DNA of 10,146 bases from assembly GCA_021780585.1 (NCBI GenBank), contig JAJXYM010000409.1, positions 1-10,146 on the forward strand. Reading direction: 5' to 3'. The notes beneath the pieces are model-generated. The model worked only from the letters and a program-made list of their open reading frames with translations, was not told where the DNA came from and ran no database searches. Below, one piece after another: positions 1 through 5,585 of the stretch; within the stretch, counting starts at the first letter, position 1, and each line of letters starts with the position of its first letter. This stretch comes from Deltaproteobacteria bacterium (GTDB taxonomy: Bacteria > Desulfobacterota > Binatia > Binatales > Binataceae). The position numbers and the translations under genes were made by a program.

Positions 1-684
1 CGGCAGCGGTGTGAGTTTTCCCGCCGCGTCGCGATTGTACTGGATAAAAACGAGATTACCCAGTTCGATATAGCGCGCGCATCCGTCCACGTTCACGCCG
101 CACTCAGTCGCCGGATGCGGACATTGCTTCGACGCTTTGACGCCGCGATCGATATGGATTTCCGAGCAGGGTCCGCACGGCCCCGTCTCGCCCATCTCCC
201 AGAAATTGTCCTTCTCGCCGAAGCGCAGGATCCGGCCCGCCGGCAGATCGGGAATCGTCTTCCACGCCGCTTCGGCCTCGTCGTCGTCGTTATAAATCGT
301 CGCGTAGAGCCGGTCGGCAGGAATCTCCCAGACCTTGGTGACCAGCTCCCAATGCCATTCGATCGCTTCCCGCTTGTAGTAGTCGCCGAACGACCAGTTC
401 CCGAGCATCTCGAAGAACGTATGGTGATAGCTGTCGCGGCCGACCGCTTCGAGGTCGTTATGCTTGCCGGAGATGCGCAGGCATTTCTGGCAATCCACGA
501 CGCGCGCGTCCGGCGGCGTGCGCACGCCGAGGAAATAATCCTTGAACGGGACCATCCCGGCGTTGACGAACAACAGCGTCGGGTCGCCCTTGGGAATCAG
601 CGGCGCTGAAGGGACAATTTTGTGACCCTTGGCCTCGAAAAAGTCCAAAAACGACTGACGAATTTTATCGGTAGTCCAACGCAT
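1..684 (-). CDS. alaS: Alanyl-tRNA synthetase, N-terminal part (runs off the window)
   Basis: Charges tRNA-Ala with alanine in the cytoplasm. The minus-strand frame opens at ATG 684-682 (MRWTTDKIRQSFLDFF) and stays open for 228 codons to the window edge, so about a quarter of a roughly 870-880-residue enzyme is present. The class II catalytic core is recognisable: GDPTLLFVNAGMVPFK (motif 1 region), the DCQKCLRISGKHNDLEAVG stretch, then TFFEMLGNWSFGDYYKREA (motif 2) and FWEMGETGPCGPCSEIH. These are hallmark AlaS sequences. The RBS is weak: only AAAG/GCCGG lies before the ATG. A TAAAAT box on the minus strand (699-694) ends 9 bases before the start, so a very short leader is possible. It lies 142 bases downstream of the OsmC-like gene, with a terminator between them, so it is probably a separate transcript. 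Confidence 0.97.
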   Translation of the reverse strand, partial: MRWTTDKIRQSFLDFFEAKGHKIVPSAPLIPKGDPTLLFVNAGMVPFKDYFLGVRTPPDARVVDCQKCLRISGKHNDLEAVGRDSYHHTFFEMLGNWSFGDYYKREAIEWHWELVTKVWEIPADRLYATIYNDDDEAEAAWKTIPDLPAGRILRFGEKDNFWEMGETGPCGPCSEIHIDRGVKASKQCPHPATECGVNVDGCARYIELGNLVFIQYNRDAAGKLTPLP

Positions 685-693
685 ACCGGCTTT

Positions 694-699
694 ATTTTA
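694..699 (-). promoter_or_regulatory. Possible -10 box for alaS
   Basis: TAAAAT on the minus strand, an AT island in GC-rich sequence, lies 9 bases before the alaS ATG and downstream of the OsmC-gene terminator. No convincing -35 hexamer sits 16-18 bases upstream (TGCGCG at 17). If used, the transcript would be nearly leaderless. Weak evidence. Confidence 0.25.
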
Positions 700-778
700 G
701 CGCATAGCCGCTCAGGCGCGCACTAGCGCGGCGAGCCGCTTCGATTGGCGACGCGGCCTGGAATTTCGGCGCCGGCGG

Positions 779-819
779 AAAAGGCGCGGCGCGGACCGTA
801 TTAGCCGATCCGCGCCGCG
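779..819 (-). terminator. Intrinsic terminator after the OsmC-like gene
   Basis: A perfect 11-bp inverted repeat, CGCGGCGCGGA at 785-795 and TCCGCGCCGCG at 809-819, encloses a 13-base loop. Read on the minus strand it is followed directly by CCTTTT (784-779). It begins 8 bases after the TAA at 829-827, which suits the gene end obtained by reading through the TGA at 895-893; the earlier stop would leave it 74 bases away. Confidence 0.65.
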
Positions 820-826
820 AGGTCGA

Positions 827-1267
827 TTAGGGCAGAACCGTCAGCTCGACGGTGGTGTCGGCGGTCGCGACCGCGACCGATCCGTAGAGCGGTCAATGGC
901 GTTTGTAGGTCTCGACGAATTCGCGCGCCAGCTTTTCGCTCACGCCCGCGATCGTGAAATGGAGCCGGGCGTTTTCGAAAATCGCCGGCCCTTCGCGCTT
1001 CGCCTGCGTGTCGATCATCGCCTCCATCGCGACTTCGACCCGCTTGAGCGGCGCGTTGGCCGCATGCGCCAGCCGCTCGACCATGTGGGTGGCGCATCCC
1101 GTGATGCCGGCGAGGAACAGTTCGCCCGCTCCCGGCGCTTCGCCCGGTCCGCCGTGATAGGCGCCGTCGTCGACCACGAGCTGATTGTGCCGCGCGCTCC
1201 ACAGATGCCGTCCCGGGATGCCGGTGCTGACGGTCTTGACCTTCGGATTGATATAGCGGTCCGCCAT
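827..1267 (-). CDS. OsmC-family peroxide reductase, probable selenoprotein (TGA-encoded Sec125)
   Basis: OsmC/Ohr proteins are small homodimeric thiol peroxidases that reduce organic hydroperoxides with two redox cysteines. The start is ATG 1267-1265 (MADRYINPKVKTV), because GGAGG lies 9 bases upstream; a longer frame from 1318 has no such site. Residues 48-68 (GELFLAGITGCATHMVERL) carry the first cysteine, C58, at the start of the central helix. The frame meets TGA at 895-893, codon 125, in the context YKRH-TGA-PLYGSVAVATADTTVEL. In OsmC the second cysteine sits in a CP motif here; E. coli OsmC uses about C59 and C125. Reading through gives 21 more plausible codons, ending at TAA 829-827, and a protein of 146 residues, a normal family length. 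Stopping at TGA would give 124 residues lacking the second redox residue and last strand. A SECIS-like hairpin lies at 878-863. Alternatives: a recent nonsense mutation or a sequencing error (TGC/TGT to TGA). No selA, selB or selC is in the window. Confidence 0.8.
863..878 (-). promoter_or_regulatory. Candidate bacterial SECIS element in the OsmC-like mRNA
   Basis: On the minus strand, bases +15 to +30 after the TGA form GGTCGC-GGTC-GCGACC: six perfect pairs closing a GGUC loop. C+14/G+31 adds a seventh pair, and G+10,G+11 with C+32,C+33 can extend it past a two-base A-U bulge. Bacterial SECIS hairpins lie just downstream of UGA, with G residues in a small apical loop. The E. coli fdhF element, as I recall it, also has a GGU...ACC stem around a GGUC loop at a similar distance. 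The bulged U near the fdhF loop is not evident here, and chance hairpins are common in GC-rich DNA. Confidence 0.6.
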
Positions 1268-1352
1268 AATCGTCGCCCTCCGCGAAACGGCCGTATCGCC
1301 GCGCCGTCCGCCGCTCACTCCCGCGATAGTCGCATCGATCGCCGCTGCGCGT

Positions 1353-2240
1353 CTATGGATTCGTCGCGGCGAGAAAATCTCCGATCAGCTCGTTGACCCG
1401 CGCGGGCCGCTCCTGCTGCACCCAATGGCCCGAGTCGGGGACATATTCGAGTCGCAACGGACCCGTGAACAGACTCTCCATCCCGTAGGTCAGCTCCTTG
1501 CGCAGGGCCACGTCATGCTCGCCCCAGATCAGCATCGTGGGCGCCGCGATCTTGCGATTCGTCCAATGGTCGGGCGGCGGAGGCCACAGGTCGCGCCGCA
1601 TCAGCGCGCGGTAATAGTTGATCGCGGCGGTCGCGGAATAGTGATGTGTGAAAGCCTCCCGCAGATGCGCAAGGTCGTCGTCGCTGAACGCTTCCTTGAC
1701 GTAGGCGCTGTCGCGAATCATCCGGCCGACCAATGCGGCCTTGCGCATCCGCAGCAGCGCGTCGGGCAGCCAGCGAATCTGGAAGAACAGGATGTACCAG
1801 CTTCGCAGCATCTGCCACGGATCGCGCCGGACGGTTTCGATATATTTGCGCGGATGCGGGCAGTTGAGCACGATCAGCCGCTCGACCACGTCGGGCCGAA
1901 TCAACGCCGTCGCCCATGCGATTACGCCGCCCCAGTCATGGCCGACGACGATCGCCCGTTCGCGGCCGAGCGCCGCGATCAGGTCGGCGACATCGCCGAC
2001 GAGCTTTTCGATCGTGTAGTTGGCGACGCCGATCGGCGCGTCGGTCTCGCCGTAACCGCGCAGGTCCGGCGCGACGCATTCATAGCGATCGCTGAAGGCG
2101 CGGAGCTGATGACGCCACGAATACCAGCATTCGGGAAAGCCGTGCAGCATCACTATCAGCGGACCCGCGCCGGCGCGCGCGATATGCATCGCGAGTCCGC
2201 TGCGCAGCGTTATGCGCTCATGCCGCCACGGCTCGTCCAT
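1353..2240 (-). CDS. Alpha/beta hydrolase, epoxide hydrolase type
   Basis: A cytoplasmic alpha/beta-fold hydrolase of 295 residues, probably opening epoxides to diols. HGFPE (33-37) is the oxyanion motif. GHDWGG (100-105) is the nucleophile elbow with aspartate D102, as in epoxide hydrolases and haloalkane dehalogenases. WGEHD supplies D243 and SGHW supplies H272, completing an Asp-Asp-His triad. The cap domain contains RSWYILFFQ (Y149) and INYYRA (Y209/Y210), the expected positions for the ring-opening tyrosines, which favours an epoxide hydrolase over a dehalogenase. ATG 2240-2238 (MDEPWRHER) is chosen because GGAG lies 7 bases before it; a TTG 30 bases upstream is also in frame. It ends 85 bases before the OsmC-like gene on the same strand, so the two may be co-transcribed. 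The natural substrate cannot be told from sequence. Confidence 0.9.
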   Translation of the reverse strand: MDEPWRHERITLRSGLAMHIARAGAGPLIVMLHGFPECWYSWRHQLRAFSDRYECVAPDLRGYGETDAPIGVANYTIEKLVGDVADLIAALGRERAIVVGHDWGGVIAWATALIRPDVVERLIVLNCPHPRKYIETVRRDPWQMLRSWYILFFQIRWLPDALLRMRKAALVGRMIRDSAYVKEAFSDDDLAHLREAFTHHYSATAAINYYRALMRRDLWPPPPDHWTNRKIAAPTMLIWGEHDVALRKELTYGMESLFTGPLRLEYVPDSGHWVQQERPARVNELIGDFLAATNP

Positions 2241-2274
2241 GCGCGCGCTCCGATCCGCCGTTCGCGGCAATTTC

Positions 2275-2364
2275 GCTTGCGGGTGAAATGTTTCCCCTTT
2301 CTCGCTTTTTCTTCGCCAAGCGATGTTTCACGTGAAACGGGGGGAAATTCTTCACCCCGCAAGC
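2275..2364. repeat. Long imperfect inverted repeat enclosing the parS-like site
   Basis: The left arm, 2275-2297 (GCTTGCGGGTGAA, ATG, TTTCCCC), is complementary to the right arm, 2341-2364 (GGGGAAA, TTC, TTCACCCCGCAAGC). About 20 base pairs form, with one bulged C and a 3x3 internal loop. The right arm starts one base after the parS-like 16-mer; the left arm ends 26 bases before it. It lies between the esterase stop and the epoxide hydrolase start. No T-tract follows on either strand, so an intrinsic terminator is unlikely; it could instead be an extended protein-binding site or cruciform. The left arm also contains everted parS half-sites (GTGAAA then GTTTC). Confidence 0.7.
2324..2339. promoter_or_regulatory. 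parS-like ParB/Spo0J binding site
   Basis: TGTTTCACGTGAAACG contains a perfect 14-base palindrome, GTTTCACGTGAAAC, at 2325-2338. It matches the widely conserved chromosomal parS consensus (TGTTTCACGTGAAACA) at 15 of 16 positions. ParB loads at such sites as a CTP-dependent clamp and they usually cluster near the replication origin, which suggests this window lies in the origin-proximal part of the chromosome. It is intergenic, as many parS sites are. No parA or parB is in the window. Confidence 0.85.
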
Positions 2365-2404
2365 ACGCCTTGACGCCGTCCTTCGCGGCGCCGGCGACGC
2401 GCGA

Positions 2405-3604
2405 TCATTCCGCGCAGGCGCCCGCCAGGCTGCATAGCGCGACGCTGCGTCGGCCCTCGCGCAAATCGTTGCGGTCGAAGCCGTTGGTCAGATAGGCGAA
2501 GGAAATCCCGCTCGCCGGATCCGCCCACGCCATCTGCCCGCCGAACCCCGGATGGCCATACGCGAGCGGCGAATTGGTGCGGCCGAAGCCGCGCATGTTG
2601 GCGCGGCCGTCGTCGCCCGCGATCACGATTCCCAGGGCGCGGTTGGCGCGGATTTTCAGAATCGGATCCTTCAGTTCGCCGCTGCGGATCCGGCGCGCCT
2701 CGGCGAGCATCTCGGGCCGCCAGATTTGCGCGCCGTCGGGAGCGCGGCCGTCGGCGAGCAGCGCCTGATAGAAGAGCGCGAGGTCGCCCGCGGTCGTGGT
2801 CAGGCCGCCGGCCGGAAAATCGGTCTCGCGCAGCACGGGATCGTTGAATTCGAGCACGACGCCTTCGTTGATCGTGGAAACGCCGGCGCGCGGCGGCGTG
2901 ACGCCGAGCTTGCGATATTCGTCGTCATGCGCCGGTTCGCCGATCCACGCGAGGTCCGCGATGCGATCCTGCAACTCGCGCGGTGTGCCGATCCGCAGAC
3001 CGGGAATGCCGAGCGGCTCGGCAATCCTTGCGCGCACGAAATCGCCCAGCCGCACGCCGCTGATCCGTTCGATCGCCTCCGCGATCGGCCAGTAGTTCGC
3101 ATGCACGTGGTAGGCGAAGCGCGCGCCCGGCGGATGCTCCGGACGCCATTGCGCGAAGCGTTCGAGCCGCCGCTTGCGATCGCCCCAATCCTTGGGCGAA
3201 CCGGGCGCGATCGGAATGCCCGCGGTATGCGTCAGCAGATGCTCGACGGTGGTGGTTTCCTTGCCGTTGGTCCCGTACTCGGGCGCGTACTTGACGATCA
3301 GGTCGTCGGGGCTGATCCGGCCCTCCTGCATCAGCAGCCACAGCGCGGACGAGGTGATCGCCTTGGTCGCCGACATCGCGACGAACCGGGTGTCGTCGGT
3401 CGCGGGCCGCTCGACGCCGCCCTGCGTCGCGCGGCCGTAGGTGCGCATCGCGGCGATTTTGCCCCGCCGCGCGATCGCGACCTGGCAGGCCGGCAGCACG
3501 CCGTCGCGAACTTCGCGGCCGGCGCGCTCGAGCAGCGCCTGGACCTTGTCGGGGTTGAGGCCAACTTCGGCCGGACTCTCGGCAAAGAATTGTGACGACG
3601 GCAT
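2405..3604 (-). CDS. Serine beta-lactamase-like hydrolase / class C-type esterase
   Basis: A 399-residue member of the beta-lactamase/penicillin-binding-protein fold (EstB-type esterases and class C-like enzymes). SATK (78-81) is the SxxK nucleophile and general base. LLTHTAG (123-129) is a typical family signature. In place of the usual YxN there is FAYHVHANYW (Y165): the tyrosine is kept but the asparagine is shifted or lost. GHPGFGG (350-356) replaces the KTG-type motif, as in esterase-like members. No signal peptide is seen after the chosen start, so a cytoplasmic carboxylesterase is more likely than a periplasmic beta-lactamase. ATG 3604-3602 is chosen because GAGGAG lies 8 bases upstream; a frame from 3655 lacks a comparable site. 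The 164-base gap to the next gene holds the parS-like site. The substrate is unknown. Confidence 0.9.
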   Translation of the reverse strand: MPSSQFFAESPAEVGLNPDKVQALLERAGREVRDGVLPACQVAIARRGKIAAMRTYGRATQGGVERPATDDTRFVAMSATKAITSSALWLLMQEGRISPDDLIVKYAPEYGTNGKETTTVEHLLTHTAGIPIAPGSPKDWGDRKRRLERFAQWRPEHPPGARFAYHVHANYWPIAEAIERISGVRLGDFVRARIAEPLGIPGLRIGTPRELQDRIADLAWIGEPAHDDEYRKLGVTPPRAGVSTINEGVVLEFNDPVLRETDFPAGGLTTTAGDLALFYQALLADGRAPDGAQIWRPEMLAEARRIRSGELKDPILKIRANRALGIVIAGDDGRANMRGFGRTNSPLAYGHPGFGGQMAWADPASGISFAYLTNGFDRNDLREGRRSVALCSLAGACAE

Positions 3605-3715
3605 CGTGAGTTCTCCTCGCGCCGAGCTTAGTCGGATCGCGCCGCGATCGTCCACCCGCGCGGCGCGCCGGCGGCGCGCCCGGTTTCGTCCGAAGTGGCG
3701 CGGCTGTTACGATCG

Positions 3716-3743
3716 TCGTGAGGACCGCCGATGGCCGCCGATG
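3716..3743 (+). repeat. Left copy of the direct repeat flanking the AT-rich islet
   Basis: Exact 24-base match (3720-3743) to 4858-4881, or 27 of 28 from 3716 to 3743, the only difference being T3719 against C4857. It consists of GAGGA followed by CCGCCGATG, G and a second CCGCCGATG. It duplicates the RBS, start codon and first codons (MAAD) of the Nudix gene. The sequence to its left, including a possible TACGAT -10 box at 3708-3713, is probably the original Nudix promoter. Confidence 0.9.
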
Positions 3744-3802
3744 CCCCCGTTATCTCGGGCGGCGCGCGCTGCGCCGAAAAACCCGCGGCCAGACCGGGTC
3801 AT

Positions 3803-3832
3803 TTGCGTGGCCAAAAAATTTCTGGTTATAAG
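3803..3832 (+). promoter_or_regulatory. Likely promoter of the islet operon
   Basis: TTGCGT (3803-3808), an 18-base spacer and TATAAG (3827-3832) form a sigma-70-like promoter in an AT-rich patch 75 bases before the first islet gene. No operator is obvious. This would let the two genes be expressed independently of the flanks. Confidence 0.45.
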
Positions 3833-3907
3833 TCATCCAACCATGGCATTATCTGGCCGACCCCTGACAGGCGATCAAAGGGAGACCGTTCGGGTCAGGA
3901 GCAAAAA

Positions 3908-4204
3908 ATGAAGCCCAGCAACATAAAAAAGGGAATGAAGGTTTGGATACCTTGCGAAGTTCGAGGCGGGCCTTTTCCGAATGAGCGCCGAGTATATGTC
4001 AAGACTGGATTGAGTGAATGGTTTGGATTCGTCAGCACCTCGGAACTGAAGCAAGGGGTATTGGAAGGCCACGACAGCGTGCGCGGGGTCGTGGCCGATG
4101 TGAGTAATGATAACATTGTAATTGGAATCCGCGGCCAATCACCGTCGAGTGGGGCAATTCTGACTCCATCGTCACTAATCGCAAATGATACTGTCCAAGC
4201 CTGA
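3908..4204 (+). CDS. Small unrecognised beta-rich protein (98 aa), first gene of the islet
   Basis: I do not recognise this protein. ATG 3908 (MKPSNIKKGMKVWIPCEV) is preceded by AGGAG with 6-base spacing, a strong site. The 98 residues alternate short hydrophobic strands with glycines and polar turns: KVWIPCEV, RRVYVKTG, EWFGFVSTSEL, DSVRGVVADV, NIVIGIRG and AILTPSSLI. That pattern suggests a small barrel of SH3 or OB type; this is inference from strand pattern only. There is no transmembrane segment, signal peptide or metal motif. Its 3' end overlaps the Dcd-like gene by 20 bases in another frame, so the two are co-translated and likely work together. The frame is also open upstream to the ATG at 3731 in the left repeat, which would give a 157-residue form, but the 3908 RBS is much better. 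Confidence 0.75.
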   Translation: MKPSNIKKGMKVWIPCEVRGGPFPNERRVYVKTGLSEWFGFVSTSELKQGVLEGHDSVRGVVADVSNDNIVIGIRGQSPSSGAILTPSSLIANDTVQA

Positions 4205-4790
4205 TTTGATAAATCGGGTGAAAGCGGGGCTTAAAAAGCCTAATCATCCTCGTAGCCTATCATTTGCGCCCGAAATCTCATTCGACAGGATCGATCAATG
4301 CTCGATTGACTTGCGCCTCGCGCCGATATTTACCATTTTCAAGAAGAAAAAGGGCGTGGCCACCTATGATATTCAAAATCCAAAAGACCTCTTCGAAGCG
4401 GAAGATCTGTGGGAACATCATGAAAGAGATTGCTGGAAATTGGAGCCGAAGCAATTTGTTCTTTCTCGAACATTTGAGGCTGTTCACCTACCAAACGATT
4501 TGATGGGCCTGGTGGAAGGTCGCAGCAGCTTTGCGCGGTTCGGAATCGGAATCCATGTCACAGCGCCAAAGATCGATCCCGGGTATAGCGATCCCATCAC
4601 GCTGGAATTGACTAACCATAGTGAAGCAGCCTATGAACTTCGCGCGGGTGAGAATGGGGTGATAATTTGTCAATTGATACTGATGAAAGTCTCCAAGGCG
4701 CTTAAAAGCGCGGATCTATATGGCGCATCGCCTAAAGACCTATTCGCAGGGTACAACATGCCCATCCCGGTGAAGAACAAAAAGAGATAA
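4185..4790 (+). CDS. Dcd-family protein (dCTP deaminase / dUTPase fold)
   Basis: A 201-residue protein of the trimeric dCTP deaminase-dUTPase superfamily, which converts dCTP to dUTP (or also dUMP in bifunctional forms) in the cytoplasm. Visible signatures: SIDLRL (40-45, the N-terminal substrate loop), FVLSRTFEAVHLP (91-103), VEGRSSFARFGIGIHVTA (110-127, the GRSSxAR phosphate-binding motif), KIDPGYSDPITLELTN (129-144, with E141 matching catalytic E138 of E. coli Dcd) and a late Q163. Divergent points: the glycine after IDPGY is replaced by SDP, the usual GMxIGQ is GENGVIICQ, and residues 53-83 form an insert rich in charged residues. The start ATG 4185 lies inside the preceding gene, suggesting translational coupling. 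Low GC and the flanking repeats mark it as acquired. It may act in nucleotide metabolism or, as shown for other dCTP-depleting enzymes, in phage defence. Confidence 0.85.
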   Translation: MILSKPDLINRVKAGLKKPNHPRSLSFAPEISFDRIDQCSIDLRLAPIFTIFKKKKGVATYDIQNPKDLFEAEDLWEHHERDCWKLEPKQFVLSRTFEAVHLPNDLMGLVEGRSSFARFGIGIHVTAPKIDPGYSDPITLELTNHSEAAYELRAGENGVIICQLILMKVSKALKSADLYGASPKDLFAGYNMPIPVKNKKR

Positions 4791-4853
4791 CAGGCAGTTT
4801 TCCGACCAGATACTTTCTCCAGCACGCCCGTCCAGACAAATATATCTCCCCAT

Positions 4854-4881
4854 TCGCGAGGACCGCCGATGGCCGCCGATG
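4854..4881 (+). repeat. Right copy of the direct repeat, forming the Nudix gene start
   Basis: Matches 3716-3743 at 27 of 28 bases; the 24 from 4858 to 4881 are identical. Here the repeat is functional: GAGGA is the Nudix RBS, ATG 4869 its start, and the rest codes MAAD. Identity ends sharply after 4881 (A4882 against C3744). Such near-perfect identity suggests the duplication is recent. Confidence 0.9.
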
Positions 4882-5525
4882 ATCTGTTGCTCGAACTCGC
4901 CCGCTTCGTCGAACGAATCGCCGCGATCGGCCGCACCGGCCTGGCGTTCAAGCCGGAAGGCTACGACGCCGAACGCTACGAAAGCCTGCTGCACGAGGCC
5001 GCGCGCGTTCGCGCCGCGCTGGAGGCGAACGCCGCGCTCGACGCCGTCGCGCTGGCCGCGCGATGGCGCGCGGAAGTCGGAGCGGGTTACGACGGCTACG
5101 TCACGGCGGGGGTAGGATGCGGCGCGATTGTCTTCAACGAGCGCGACGAACTGCTGATGATCCAGCGGCCAGGCGGGCGCTGGTGGTATCCGACCGGCTT
5201 CTGCGACGTGGGCGAATCGCCGGCGGAAAACGTCGCGCGCGAAGCGCTCGAGGAGACCGGCCTGGTCGTCACGCCCACGCGGCTGATCGGCATAATCGAC
5301 AGCCTCAAGGCGGGTTCGCCGATGCGCCATCTCTATTCGATGCTGTTCCATTGCCGGCTCGATGGCGGCGCGCTCAGGCTGCATCCGCTGGAAACTCTGG
5401 ACGCCGGATTTTTTCCGCTCGAGCGGCTGCCCGAACCGTTGCACGGCCGCGATCGCAAATGGATCCGCCTCGCCCGCGAATTTCATTTCGAGGGGCGCGT
5501 CGAAACCTATTTCGACCCGCTGTAA
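4869..5525 (+). CDS. Nudix hydrolase with N-terminal helical domain
   Basis: A cytoplasmic 218-residue hydrolase of nucleoside diphosphate-linked compounds. Residues 6-50 (LLELARFVERIAAIGR, then GYDAERYESLLHEAAR) match the helical N-terminal domain found before some Nudix domains (Nudix_N type). The Nudix box is complete at 110-132: G110, E116, then R124-E125-A-L-E128-E129-T-G-L, fitting Gx5Ex7REUxEExGU with all metal-binding glutamates. YPTGFCDVGE resembles ADP-ribose or NDP-sugar-type members, but the substrate is not clear. AGGA lies 6 bases before ATG 4869. Start and RBS lie in the right copy of the direct repeat, so the islet left the protein intact but replaced its upstream region; the nearest AT-rich candidate is TATATC at 4841-4846. 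It converges on the ABC permease gene. Confidence 0.93.
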   Translation: MAADDLLLELARFVERIAAIGRTGLAFKPEGYDAERYESLLHEAARVRAALEANAALDAVALAARWRAEVGAGYDGYVTAGVGCGAIVFNERDELLMIQRPGGRWWYPTGFCDVGESPAENVAREALEETGLVVTPTRLIGIIDSLKAGSPMRHLYSMLFHCRLDGGALRLHPLETLDAGFFPLERLPEPLHGRDRKWIRLAREFHFEGRVETYFDPL

Positions 5526-5531
5526 GAATTG

Positions 5532-5557
5532 GTCCACGCGCGAATTACGCGGTGGAC
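5532..5557. terminator. Possible bidirectional terminator hairpin
   Basis: GTCCAC-GCG at 5532-5540 pairs with CGC-GGTGGAC at 5548-5557 (9 bp, one bulged C, loop CGAATTA). It lies in the 60-base gap between the convergent Nudix and permease genes. No T-tract follows on either strand, so efficiency is doubtful. Confidence 0.4.
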
Positions 5558-5585
5558 GTGAGCGCGAATGCGCGTCCCGTGCGAA

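Larger units (their letters stand above)
3744..4853. mobile_element. Putative integrated two-gene islet between direct repeats
   Basis: About 1.1 kb bounded by the repeats at 3716-3743 and 4854-4881. Its coding part is clearly AT-richer than both flanks (for example 26 G+C in the 60 bases from 4381) and uses A/T-ending codons rare elsewhere in the window. It carries its own likely promoter, an RBS and two overlapping genes, and splits the Nudix gene from its original upstream region while rebuilding the Nudix RBS and start at the right junction. No transposase, integrase or terminal inverted repeat is visible. It may be a cassette moved in trans, the remnant of a larger element, or an illegitimate recombination product. 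The first 60 or so bases are GC-rich, so the true left edge is uncertain. Confidence 0.65.

Noticed and set aside
801..1202. Minus-strand frame ending at 801 in another register across the OsmC-like gene
   Set aside because: Considered as a frameshifted continuation of OsmC, but its translation is Arg-rich noise. The in-frame TGA read-through gives a proper OsmC C-terminus without a frameshift.
2290..2407. Read-through of the esterase TGA stop at 2407-2405
   Set aside because: The frame stays open for some distance after this TGA, but the protein already has a complete domain, there is no cysteine position to replace, and the continuation runs into the parS repeat.
1425..2495. Plus-strand open frame of 356 codons across the epoxide hydrolase and parS region
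   Set aside because: No recognisable domain, antisense to a gene with a complete catalytic triad, and it runs through the intergenic inverted repeat.
2552..3595. Long plus-strand open frame (347 codons) opposite the esterase gene
   Set aside because: It is Arg/Ala/Gly-rich with no motifs and lies wholly antisense to a gene with clear SxxK and GHPGFGG motifs. Long antisense frames are expected at this GC content.
3662..3680. Two GGCGCGCC palindromes 11 bases apart upstream of the esterase gene
   Set aside because: The spacing of one helical turn is suggestive of an operator, but such GC palindromes arise easily in this composition and there is no further support.
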